From Diadema setosum (lineage: Eukaryota; Echinodermata; Echinoidea; Diadematoida; Diadematidae), in the NCBI GenBank assembly GCA_033980235.1, contig CM067065.1:3539847-3603846 (forward strand): 64,000 bases of DNA, in the 5' to 3' direction. Below are positions 10,495 to 21,586 of the stretch, piece by piece. The notes beneath the pieces are model-generated. The model was not told where the DNA came from, did not search any database, and saw nothing but the letters and a program-made list of their open reading frames with translations. The position numbers were made by a program, and so were the translations under genes. Within the stretch, counting starts at the first letter, position 1. Every line of letters begins with the position of its first letter.

Positions 10495-11360
10495 CTGGAA
10501 ATGTCGATATGGCGACTGGTATGCCTCCGCCATAATGCATGGTTCTCTTAATACATTGTAGACCCTATGGCAAAGTCTTGACAATGTGTGATGACAGTTT
10601 CACGTAATTAACAAAATATTAAATTTAAAATGACAGGTTTGTCACCAAAGTGTTGCCTGTTCATTTTCCTTGAACTAGGTTAAACTGGATAAATGGCTAC
10701 TGTACAACAACAGTTGTATAATTGTCTAAGAGTGCAGGTATTTGGGGATTTGAGGATTTTTACTTGACTTTTGACCCTCTTATAAGCTTAAGAAAGAAAT
10801 GAAATAGTAATACATGCATATGTGTGCTATAAAGTTTCAAGAATAATCATGCCTGTACCCTGCAGATAAGAGGGAAATAGTGAAATTTTGAGTTGACCCT
10901 GACCTTTGACCCATGACCCCTAGATTCTCTAGATAATCACTGCCAGTCAGTAAATGCATAAGTTCCACAAAGATACCTTAAACCATTTGTGAGATATGGA
11001 GGAAAAAGTCAAATTTTAACATTTTTACTTGACCTTTGACCTCACGACCCGAGATTCTCCTGTAGTTAATGTACAACTGTATAGACTAAGTTTCAAGAAA
11101 ATATCTTCATGCATTGCATAAATATGGGGGAAAGAGTTAAATTTTGAGCATTTCACCTTGACCTTTGACCTTGAGCATGTGCGCTAAAAAGTTGATGGGC
11201 ACAACCTCGCCCACTCATACATATACATGCCAAGTTTCATTAGGATTTTTTTGGATATGCTGTCGACATAACTGTTTACATCTACGGAAGGACGGACAGA
11301 CAACCCGAAATATAATGCCTCCGGCGACACTTTATCACGGACTCGGAGGCATAAAAAAAA
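10495..11360 (+). mobile_element. half-site-bearing repeat element, copy 2 (short)
   Basis: It starts CTGGAAATGTCGATATGGCG, then GTATGCCTCCGCCATAATGC, and ends in ATAATGCCTCCGG...CGGAGGCAT plus eight A. Four modules (near 10758, 10893, 11030, 11155) carry TGACCTTTGACC-type motifs. It is about 0.47 kb shorter than copy 1 through loss of modules and most of the (GACG)n block, and is more diverged. Confidence 0.75.
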
Positions 11361-11896
11361 GATCTGGACAAAAAGAGGCTGGATAGTATTAATATATTCA
11401 TGGACTGGCCTTGAGGGGGATACGACATTTATTGAATTGTATTGCCCTCTAGCGAGGGCAATTAAAGGTCCTGTTTGCCTTTGTGAGTAGTGATTTCAAA
11501 AATGTTCAAGTTATCACATTTCATGCATATGTGTAGGTCGGTTGTACCACAAAACATCCTACCATATAAATTTGTGCAATAAAGCCTTAACTACTGTATA
11601 ACGAAAAATCAGTATTTTTCTCAATAAAATGTAACTGTAGACGGTTTTATAGTCTGGAAACATTTTTATTACAACTATTGTTCACATTTTGTATATTTAA
11701 CAGTATTTAGCATTGATTTTACTGATTCAAATTTTTACAGTGGTTGTTTCTATCCCTAGCTCACATTTTGGAATTATTTTGAAGTGCTATTAAATGCTGA
11801 GTTGTTGTTGTTGTTGTTTTTCATCTGCAAATGGTAACTTATGCCGTTAATGTCATAGACGTAGTCTATCCCCCGAAAGTAGACAGTCCATAATTT
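11361..11896. other. non-coding, AT-rich
   Basis: A TTAAAGGTCCTGTTTGCC phrase at 11464 resembles the start of TTAA-type MITEs, but I find no matching right end. A (GTT)n run lies at 11803-11818. No gene seen. Confidence 0.35.
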
Positions 11897-12594
11897 GTGA
11901 CCGTGCACCACAAAACGAACAAAAAGTCGCACACAGTTGATTTTGTGTGAGGACTGAAAATAGGGGAAATCGGTCAACCTAACCAATCTTAAGTTTTTCA
12001 TATTTTCTGAAAGAGCAAGTATTTTTCTATGTGATATTAAAGTTTGGGATCATAAAACAAACAGGAACTTGTGTTTTCAGCAGTTTTTCTCGAACACTTT
12101 TTGGGGGAATAGTGTGATTAGTTGTTTCTCATCTTAGAACCCTCTTCCCATTTCTCAAAAACCCTGTCCATACACTTCACTTTCAACTCCAATAACTTTA
12201 GAGAGAATGGTGCTACTGCATTGAAAGTTGGTATTAAACATGTACAGAATGTGCTAATGAAGTATGCTCAATTTCAGCTTAATCTGATAATCCCTTCATT
12301 GTTATTGCTCTGGTGGTCAACATCCTGTTTTTTGTTCAATTCATGCCACAGCTAGCACAGCTTGGTAAAGATTAAGCGCTTGAATACACCCTGTACTGGT
12401 ACTTCAGAGCCCGTTTTCTCAGTTCACACTTTCCAGAGTGTGTCCTTTCTTTCCAATATTTAGATAGGTTAGGAGAGTCCATTTGAATTGAGTTATACCT
12501 CATTTTAAAGCTTAGAGTCTGCTCTTTCAGAATCTACTCTTAACTAAAAATTCATGTCTGCCGACTTTTTGTTTGTTTTGTGATGCAGGGTCAC
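11897..12594. mobile_element. inverted-repeat element (GTGACC termini)
   Basis: A 698-bp element begins GTGACCGTGCACCACAAAAC and ends GTTTTGTGATGCAGGGTCAC, inverted copies of each other, followed inward by AACAAAAAGTCG / CGACTTTTTGTT. ATTT flanks it directly on both sides, a possible 4-bp target duplication. There is no coding capacity. Other copies or parts occur at 26861-29319 and 50283-51056. Confidence 0.8.
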
Positions 12595-12884
12595 ATTTAT
12601 CATAACCCATTTAGGCATCTTGAGCAGTAACCCCGGCCAGCCAGGGGCGCTCCTTTTATAGCGTTGTTGGGGCTGGTTGCAGCTACTTGAGCAGTAACCC
12701 CGGCACGGGGCGGGCGCTGTATTAATACTATTAAACTCGGTACGGGTTGGGGTCGCTGGTGCGGTTATGGGTTGGGGTCGCTGTATTTGTAAACTTAAAA
12801 AAAAAAAAATAGTGAGGCCATTGCATTGTATATATGGAATGGGGGACATAAATTTACTAGTAGGCCTACTGTACTAGACTACTA

Positions 12885-13025
12885 GACAGAAAGATCCGTC
12901 TGTCCAGACAGAGGAGTCATATTTTTTTTTTTTTGACGATATCGCTCTCCTCCGGATCCGTGAAGCCAGACGCAGTCTCCGCGGAACATTTCCCTGACGA
13001 CCAGATACAGACCAATCTTTCGGTC
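12885..13025 (+). repeat. dispersed repeat, copy a
   Basis: AAGATCCGTCTGTCC, an A/T run, CTCTCCTCCGGATCCGTGAAG and GCAGTCTCCGCGGAACATTT recur in the same order, inverted, at 28610-28745. Ends and family are unknown. Confidence 0.75.
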
Positions 13026-13800
13026 AATAAATTAATACGCGACATTAAAATAAGAAAATCTTTCCATCCAACTGGTGACAAATGCAGACAGACGTTGTCG
13101 TAGCGTTTGCAACTGGTCAACAATGGTCAAGTGGTAGGTTGACATCAAAATTCACGAAGTCGATATTTAACAAACCTCTTTAACTTTACACTGCTAAATT
13201 CGAGCCGTACAGCAAAGTGGTAGTGCGATAGTAGTGCCTGGTAGTATATTTTACTAGTAGTAATTTTACTAGTAACGGTTAGTAGGCCTAGTACCGGATT
13301 AACCGCAGCAGCGACCCCATACGGACAAATACGTACCGTGTTACAGCGCCCCGCGACGGGGTTAGTACCGGATATGGTCTAGTTCTAGATCTAGTTCTAC
13401 TGCATGGTGCGCAAAACCAAAAACCGACGTTCGTTCAATACGCTCAAAATGCGTGCACGGGACTAAGTAGTTTATCACATGATGCAAATACCTCCAACAA
13501 GTTGAATGAGAAGAGTGACTGGATTTAACTTAGAAATGGAAACAGTAAGATTATTTTTTTCTACTGCCATTTTACTTACATTTCAAAGAAGATGTTGTTC
13601 CCTTTCTGTCACATTCAAGTGCTTGCTGGTGTGAGTGAAAGTACGAAACAAAGATCCTACGCACTACATAGGATGCAGCTCGGTACCGTCCACCCAGGCC
13701 GACCAGCGCGATTCGCTAGCGAGCAGTGCCAGTACAGCTACAGCTTAGGCGCTTCCGTGGAGGACGTAACAAACCGAGGCGAGTTTCGAGGGGCGGCGTG

Positions 13801-13824
13801 GCGTGTGTGTGCGTGTGTGTATGT

Positions 13825-13855
<31 letters not shown>

Positions 13856-13858
13856 GGG
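13801..13858. repeat. (GT)n followed by G homopolymer
   Basis: GT dinucleotides to about 13838, then about 20 G. Such a run is prone to assembly length error. Confidence 0.95.
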
Positions 13859-13930
13859 TCTCGCCTTCACCGTGCCGCACACCTTCGCCGCGACCCGGCG
13901 TCTGACGTCTGATCCATCCATCTTTTCACG

Positions 13931-16900
13931 TAGTGGAGCGGCATAGCCGTAAAATTGTGCATTTTGTGATAAAAGCACCAAATTTCGTACACAGGTTGAC
14001 AATCATGTTCAGATCAAATTTAGATATTGGGCCATCGTAAATAGCGCCCTCAACGTCCGTGGCAGCCATTTTTCAAAATGGCTGCCGTAAATGCCATGTT
14101 TTCGTAAAATTTACTAATTTTAGGAGAGAAAAGTCAATAAGATTTGGGTTACAAATGGGAATTTACATTCAAAATAAATCTAGATATCGGGCTATGGGAA
14201 ATAGCGCCCTCAACGGCAATGGCAGCCATATTTTCAAAATGGCCGCCATAAATGCCATTTCTTCAAAATATTTGCTAACTTCAGAAGGGAAAGCCAGTAA
14301 GATTTTGCAAACAAGTGGGAAATTACATTCAAAATGAATCTAAATATTTGGTCACTGTGAATTGCGCCCTCAACGTCCATGACAGCCATTTTTCAAAATG
14401 GCTGTCTAATGTGCAACTTCTTCGATGATTTTGCAAATTTCAGAAGGGAAAAGTTAATAAAATTTTTCCCATAAATGTTAATTTCATTCAAAATGAATCT
14501 AGATATTAGGCCATCGGAAATTGCGCCCTCAACGGCCATGGTAGCCTTTTTTTCAAAATGGCTGCCACAAATGCCATTTTTTGTTAAAAAATGCAAATTT
14601 CAGAAGGGAAAGCCAATGGTCTTTTTTTGTAAACAAGCTGGAAATTACATCCAAAATAAATCCAGATATTTGGCAATTGAAAATTGCGCTCTCAATGGCT
14701 ATGGCAGCCATTATTTTTTTCAAATGGGCACCATTTCAAAAGGAAAAAATGAAAAAAAAATGAAATTTTGGTTATAAATGGGAAATGAGATTTGAAATAA
14801 ATATCGATATTGGGCCATCGGAAATTGTGCTCTCAACGGTCATGACAGCCATTTTTCAAAATGGCCGCCATAAATGCTATATTTTCGAAAAGATTTACTA
14901 AAATCAAAAGGGAAAGCCAACGAGATTTTGCAAACAGGTGGGAAAGTACATTCAAAACTAAACTTATTGGGCCATTGCAAATTGCCCCCTCAATGGCCAT
15001 TTCAGCCATTTTTCAGAATGGCCACCATGAATGTCTTTTTTTTTTCCACAAAGGTGGAAAATTACATTCAAACTGAATTTGATAATAGGCCATCCAAAAG
15101 TGCACCCTCAACACCATAGCAGCCAAGTTTTAAAACAGCTGCCAAGGATGCCCCCTTGTTTTGTTTTGTTTTTTTTCTTCAAAAAATTACTGATGTCAGA
15201 AGGAAAAGTCTACAAGACTTTGCAAACAAGTTGAAAATTATGCTCAAGAAATAAATCTAAGTGTAAAGTCTTCTTATTGGGCGCCCTCAAGGGCCATGCC
15301 GACCGCCACGGATGTCTGCTTCATTCTTTTTTCTTTTCTTTTCTGGAAAGATTTGCTAATTTCAGAGAGAAAACCAATGAAATTTGTACATACCTTTATG
15401 TTTAAAATCATATTCAAAAGAAAATAATACATGAGTTCATTACAAATGGCACCATCAAGGTCCATGGCAGCCATTTTCTAAATAGCCACTATAGATGCTA
15501 TTTATTTCTTGAAAATATGATAATGCCACAAGAAGACAATATAATTTCTTGTGCAAATTGACAAAAGACATTCAAATAAATTCAAGTTTGAATTTGAAGT
15601 TAAATTTGAAATGAAGATATTGAGCCACCATTTAAACATCATCCCAATGGCTATGGCAGCTCTTTGGCAAAATGGCTTCCACACACTCCTTATTTTTATT
15701 TGCTTATTCCAGAAGGAGAAAGCAATAGAATACTGCTAAACAGCCATTGTATCTAATGCAATCTGGTGTTCAAAGAAATGTAAATTTTAAAAAAGGTTTC
15801 ATTGATGGGTTAGTTCTAAATTCATGTTTTCAGTTTAGTCCTAATTGCAGTATTTTGTGTGTGACGGCTAACAATATGGATATCAAAGGTATGTGTTTTT
15901 ATGGAAACATAGCAAGTAGATTAACTTTTTTCGTAAAATGAAAGGCCATTTTTTCGTATCTGTTTTAAGAATATTTAGGCAGTTACATCTTAGAATAGAT
16001 ACACGTCATATATCCCATATATTCAATGATATGGTGTTACTGTTAAAGTTAACACATGGCGCCATTATCCCTGGATATTCATATTACTCTTTTTCGGAAA
16101 TCTTTTATGTTTGCCACCTAAAATATGCATTCGTCATTGGTGAGATATAATTGCTAAGCATTTGCCTTGTTTATTTCAAATGTTCCTCAAATGATTTCCG
16201 TAACACCATATTTCAGATTATATAATGTCTCTGTGAGTATTCTACTGTCCTCTCCTTCTGAATTAAAGCAAATTTTTAAGAAAAAAAGAAGAAGTGTGTA
16301 TTGTAGCCATTTTGACAAATAGCTGAAATAGCCATTGAGAACACAGTTTATGATGGCCCAATGTCTAAACTTCCTTTATATGTATTGTCAACTTCCGCCA
16401 AAAAAAAAAAATGTTTACTGTCTTCTTCCGACATTAGGACATCTTCCTTAAAGAAGAATGGCATCTATGACAGCCATTTTGGAAAATGGCTGCAATTACC
16501 GTTATAAGCATTTTTTTTTCTTCAAAGTTTGCGAAGGAACAATTTCTAGAGTTAATGCAATCTAGATATATTTTTTGATTTTAAACATGATTTTCAATTT
16601 ATGTACACATTTGTTGACTTTTCTCTCTGAAATTACCATTTTTAAAACAAAATGATTGTGACAATGGCAGCCATTTTGGCATATGGCGGCCATGGCCGTT
16701 GAGGGCAGTATTATAATAATCTAATACAAATATTTATTTCAAACATAATTTTCAAATTGTGTGCGAAATCTTATTGACTTTTCCTTTTGTGAAATCAGGA
16801 AATAAAAGAAAATGGAATCCATTGTGGCCATTTTGAAAATGGCTGCAATGGTCATTGAGGGCGCTATTTACAATAATGTAATACATAGGCGCAAGATATA

Positions 16901-17953
16901 TTTCAAATGAAATTTTTGAATTGAGTGCAAAATTTCACTGTCTTTTCCTTCTGGAATTAGTAAATTCGGAGAAAAAGGTGGTATTTATGGCAGCCAATTT
17001 TAAACATGGCTGCCATTGGCGCTGAGGGCGCAATTTGCGATGGCCGAACATCTAAATATATTTTGAATTTTATTTTCAACTCTTTTGCAAAATCTTGTTG
17101 ATTTTCCCTTCTGAAATGTGAAAATTTTTACTAAAAAATGGCATTTATGATGGCCATTTTGAAAAATGGCTGCTATGGCCGTTGAGGGCGCTATTTTCGA
17201 TGTCCCAATATCTAAAATTATTTTAAATGTTATTTTTCACTTGTTTGCAAAATCTTACTGATTTTCCTTTCTGAACTTTGTAATTTTTTTGCGAAAAATG
17301 GCATTTATGGCAGCCATTTTGAAAAATGGCTGCCATGACCGTTGAGGGCGTAATTTACGGTGGCCCAATATCTAAACTTATTTTGAATGTTATTTCCCAC
17401 TCGTTTGCAAAATCTTATTGATTTTTCCTTCTGAAATTTGTACATTTTTTACGAAAAATGGCATTTATGGCGGCCATTTTGAAAAATGACTGCTATGGCC
17501 GTTGAGGGCGCTATTTTCGATGGCTCAATATCTAAATTTATTTTAAATGTTATTTTCCACTTGTTTGCAAAATCTTACTGATTTTCCCTTTTGAACTTTG
17601 TAATTTTTTGCAAAAAATGGCATTTATGGCGGCCATTTTGAAAAATGACTGCTATGACCGTTGAGGGCGTAATTTACGGTGGCCCAATATCTAAATTTAT
17701 TTTGAATGTTATTTCCCACTCGTTTGCAAAATCTTATTGATTTTTCCCTTCTGAAATTTGTAAATTTTTACGAAAAATGGCATTTATGGCGGCCATTTTG
17801 AAAAATGGCTGCCATGGCCGTTGAGGGCGCTATTTTCGATGGCCCAATATCTGAATTTATTTCTAATGTAATTGTCAACATTTGTGCGAAATTTGGTGCT
17901 TTTATCATAAAATGCACAATTCCTCTAATTTTTCAAGCTATGCCGCTCCACTA
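13931..17953. mobile_element. 4-kb foldback element with tandem-repeat arms
   Basis: The outer ends are inverted copies: TAGTGGAGCGGCATAGC at 13931 and GCTATGCCGCTCCACTA ending at 17953. Inside them AATTGTGCATTTT and TGATAAAAGCACCAAATTTCG match in inverted orientation. The left arm (to about 15740) is about 11 imperfect units of roughly 160 bp, marked by GCGCCCTCAACGGCCATGG at 14046, 14204, 14365, 14523, 14686, 14828, 14985 and so on. The right arm (about 16280-17900) has about 10 units of the same sequence reversed (GTTGAGGGCG at 16695, 16855, 17181, 17338, 17500, 17660, 17818). Each unit holds a small palindrome of the GCCATTTTTCAAAATGGC type. The spacer is about 0.5 kb and has no convincing gene. 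ACG directly outside both ends may be a 3-bp target duplication. Confidence 0.85.
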
Positions 17954-18457
17954 ACGAGGATTCTTGCAAACCTGAGAACAACGCAAAGTTGGGGCGGGGG
18001 GGGGGGGGGGGGATAGGGGAGGGGTAGTTTTGAGGGCTTCTGAGGGGGGGGGGGTATGATGCCATTTGTAAACTCTCTAGGCCCCTATTCTATCCACCTG
18101 AGGAAGAGAAAAACTAGCAAGAATTTTGAAAATTTTACCATGCAGTTTAAAAGAAAAACAAAAATCTACATCCCCCCATTTGATCCATAATGACCATGTG
18201 ATTTCAAGAAGAAATTAATCCAATTCCTTCCCTCACTTTCATCCCTCCCCTCTCCCCCTCCCCTCCCCTGTCAAGTCTGGTGAAACTTTGACCATGCATT
18301 CTCAAGAAGAAGATGAAATTGTACATACTGAATGAGAACGGAATTATGTTTAAAAACCTAGCAGATATTTACTCGCAAAACATCTTGTACCGTTATTTCA
18401 ATTACACAGACTGCAAGTATGGACCTACATGTTTTGACGCAACCATTTTTAAGTATC
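17954..18457. other. non-coding with G- and C-rich runs
   Basis: A G homopolymer of about 17 bases at 17996-18013 and another G-run near 18045 are followed by a CCCCTC-rich pyrimidine stretch near 18240-18270. No gene seen. Confidence 0.5.
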
Positions 18458-20197
18458 TAAAGGCCCGGTCCCACTGCACTTACGGATGCAAAGAGGATGT
18501 AAAGCGTACAAAAAATCTTGCCATCCGTTGGAAAACGCTACGAATCCGCTGTGTACATATCGCATACGTGTTTCACCCGCTCTATCCATCGAGCATCCGT
18601 CCACTGTGATTTCATCCGCGCAAAAAGTTTTAAGCTTTAAGGCCCGGTCCCACTGCACTTACGGATGCAAAGAGGATGTACAGCGTACAAAAAATCTTGC
18701 CATCCGTTGGAAAACGCTACGAATCCGCTGTGTACCCATTGCATACGTGTTTCATCCGCTCTATCCATCGAGCATCCGTCCACTGTGATTTCATCCGCGC
18801 AAAAAGTTTTAAGCTGCTTAAAACTTTTAGAACGGATGAACTTTCCGCTGTGTACGATGTAAATCCGCGACATACGAGCAACAAACGTTGTATGTCCGTG
18901 CGGCATCCCTTAAACGTCCGCTGCATCCTCTCTGCATCCTCTGGGCATCCTCGCAACTCACATCCGCTGCAGCTAAAAACGGAAAGAGGGAGGAAAGATA
19001 TGGTACGTGGAACGTCTTTACATCGTTAATAGCACGTTAATAGAAAGGATGTAAGCGTATGCATCTCGTATATAAAGCATTTCGAAGGCATCCCCTCTGC
19101 ATCCGCTCTGCATCCGCTCTGCATCCGCTCTGCATCCGCTCTGCATCCACTCTGCATCCGCTTTTTCTGCTATGCGTCCGTTTCGCAATTATCTCCGGTA
19201 ACCCCTTCGGAGCTGTCATCCCCTTCCATCCGCTTTCATCCGCTAGGCTTCCGATGAACATCCGTTTAACATCCCCGCTACATACTACCCACGTCCGTTA
19301 TATTTCCGTTCTGTTACCGCCAATTTTCGCCAATTTTGTCAATTTCTGGAGCGGATGAAAGCGGATGAAGCCATCCCCGAAATTTTGCTCGTCCGCTGTG
19401 TCCTTTCTGCATACGCTTTGTGTCCGTCGGCCAGTGGGACCGGGCCTTTAAGTGAGTTGCGAGGATGCCCAGAGGATGCAGAGAGGATGCAGCGGACGTT
19501 TAAGGGATGCCGCACGGACATACAACGTTTGTTGCTCGTATGTCGCGGATTTACATCGTACACAGCGGAAAGTTCATCCGTTCTAAAAGTTTTAAGCAGC
19601 TTAAAACTTTTTGCGCGGATGAAATCACAGTGGACGGATGCTCGATGGATAAAGCGGATGAAACACGTATGCGATGGGTACACAGCGGATTCGTAGCGTT
19701 TTCCAACGGATGGCAAGATTTTTTGTACGCTTTACATCCTCTTTGCATCCGTAAGTGCAGTGGGACCGGGCCTTAACATCGTTAACAGTCTGGTTAATAG
19801 CACGTTAATAGAAAGGATGTAAGCGTATGCATCTCGTATCTAAAGCATTTCGAAAGCATCCCCTCTGCATCCGCTCTGCATCCGCTCTGCATCCACTCTG
19901 CATCCGCTTTTTCTGCTATGCGTCCGTTTCGCAATTATCTCCGGTAACCCCTTCGGAGCTGTCATCCCCTTCCATCCGCTTTCATCCGCTAGGCTTCTGA
20001 TGAACATCCGTTTGACATCCCCACTATACATACTACCCACATCCGTTCTATTTCCGTTCTGTTACCGCCAATTTTAGCCAATGTGTCAATTTCTGGAGCG
20101 GATGAAAGCGGATGAAGCCATCCCCGAAACTTTGCTCGTCCGCTGTGTCCTTTCTGCATACGCATTGTGTCCGTCGGCCAGTGGGACCGGGCCTTTA
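18458..20197. mobile_element. palindromic repeat cluster (GGCCCGGTCCCACTG termini)
   Basis: The terminus TAAGGCCCGGTCCCACTGC, or its inverse, occurs at 18458, 18636, 19425-19450, 19756-19775 and 20180-20197. The first block (18458-18640) is a left-end fragment. The second (18641-19450, about 810 bp) has both ends. The third (19451-19774) is an inverted copy of the left 320 bp of the second. The fourth (about 19783-20197) is a direct copy of its right part. The central junction makes a palindrome. TCTGCATCCGC units are tandem at 19095-19160 (about six) and 19862-19905 (about four). No protein can be supported; reading frames here mirror each other across the palindrome. Confidence 0.8.
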
Positions 20198-21529
20198 GGT
20201 CCTACATGAGATCCGCCGCCACATGATTATATGCGCATTTTAATGAGTACATACAGATATATCGAAAATGATGATTGCATAATCGTGCATCGTCACTGAC
20301 AAAATAATTGTTTTCCTAATTCCGGTCTTATTTGGCTGATGCGCCTTTTCATACTAAAAACGTCTTTGAATAAACGCCAGTGATGAGAAGAAGCAAACCT
20401 CAGAACATGACTGATTTCGTGTCATTGGGTTGGAAATTACCGATTCGCTCGCTATGCGCTATTAAATGACCTTTCCTGATAGTAAAATTAAGACAGACAT
20501 TATCCTCTCCACTTACTATCTGTTTTCACTCTGGAAAAATGTGCGGAAAGGGCGGAAAGTGAAATTACAAATCATTATCATTTAGCTAAAAACTATATAG
20601 CTTTCTCTTTAAAAGTACCGGCATTTCGCTACAAAATGTCTGAGCCATGTGAGCGGTGATATACCAATACCACAACTGCCCATGCATTTCCCGGCCTTGA
20701 TTTAAGACAGTTATTATGTTCTGCGCATTTGGTTTAACAAGGAGGTTCTAGAGCTGGAGTTCCAACTGGCCATAATTATTCATACAGTATGTCAGATTTC
20801 TATGGATGCACAAAAGAATTCCACACGTGCATTACCTTTGTCGTTCGATGTTTGAAGCCGCCATCATTCTGGGCAATCAGAAGAAGGATTTTGAACTCTA
20901 GCATTATATCGAGTATATTTTGCTTGTTTGTTTATTACATGACATGAAATTTCTCCTTATGATAAAACATTTAAAACAAAAGTTAAATTCCTCCAGAAAT
21001 ACCTGCAAAAGGGTAAACCGAAGCTGTATGTTGTGAAAGTATTTGGAAGTACACCCTCTTTGAATGCCGATTTTAACACTTTTCCGCTAAAATCCGTCAA
21101 ATGAAACTGATATGGAATAATCTTCGATAATAGTTCTTTATAAATCAATATGTCAGATTTGTGCCCGGACATGTCCATGTCCAGTAAACTTGATTTTCAT
21201 TTCATTAATTCCTTTGTGATTTCTATCCGCGCATACCCTGCCTGTACCTTTTTATTTTGCTCATATTCCATAAGTAGGTATGACGAAAAGTTATTACAGT
21301 ACCATCATAAAAACATATCTTTCCTAGAAGGTAGCTGGTTGTAATGCAATGACACATGAATCAATAATTGTCTTCCTATCTGTGGGGCAGCTCCAGTTTG
21401 GTACATGATTGTGTATCTTATACTTCAAATATTTTTGATTGGCGGCTTCGAACATGGTTTCAAAGGGAATAAGAGTTGTGACTCCATTCTCTTGAGCCTC
21501 CTTGATCAGATGATTTTACTAGCTATGTT
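20198..21529. other. non-coding, no repeat recognised
   Basis: No exon with convincing splice sites, no inverted-repeat element and no tandem array is visible. This is one of the few stretches in the window that looks like unique sequence. Confidence 0.45.
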
Positions 21530-21561
<32 letters not shown>

Positions 21562-21586
21562 AGTTCACACACACACACACACACAC
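21530..21586. repeat. (CA)n microsatellite
   Basis: CA dinucleotides with small interruptions directly abut the T-run that marks the 3' end of the LINE. Confidence 0.95.

Larger units (their letters stand above)
12595..13930. other. non-coding, with GC-rich and repeat segments
   Basis: At 12620-12790 the phrase GCAGTAACCCCGGC and a TGGGGTCGCTG phrase each recur. The stretch 12885-13025 is an inverted copy of 28610-28745. A (GT)n run followed by a G homopolymer is at 13801-13858. No exon can be supported. Confidence 0.45.

Noticed and set aside
14059..15234. Series of short open frames with MAAIFQNG-like peptides
   Set aside because: They recur with the 160-bp unit of the foldback arms and end at different points; they reflect the repeat and not selection on protein.
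18486..20040. Mirror-image open frames on both strands in the palindromic cluster
   Set aside because: The same peptides appear on both strands because the DNA is inverted-duplicated; no start context, splice sites or domain.
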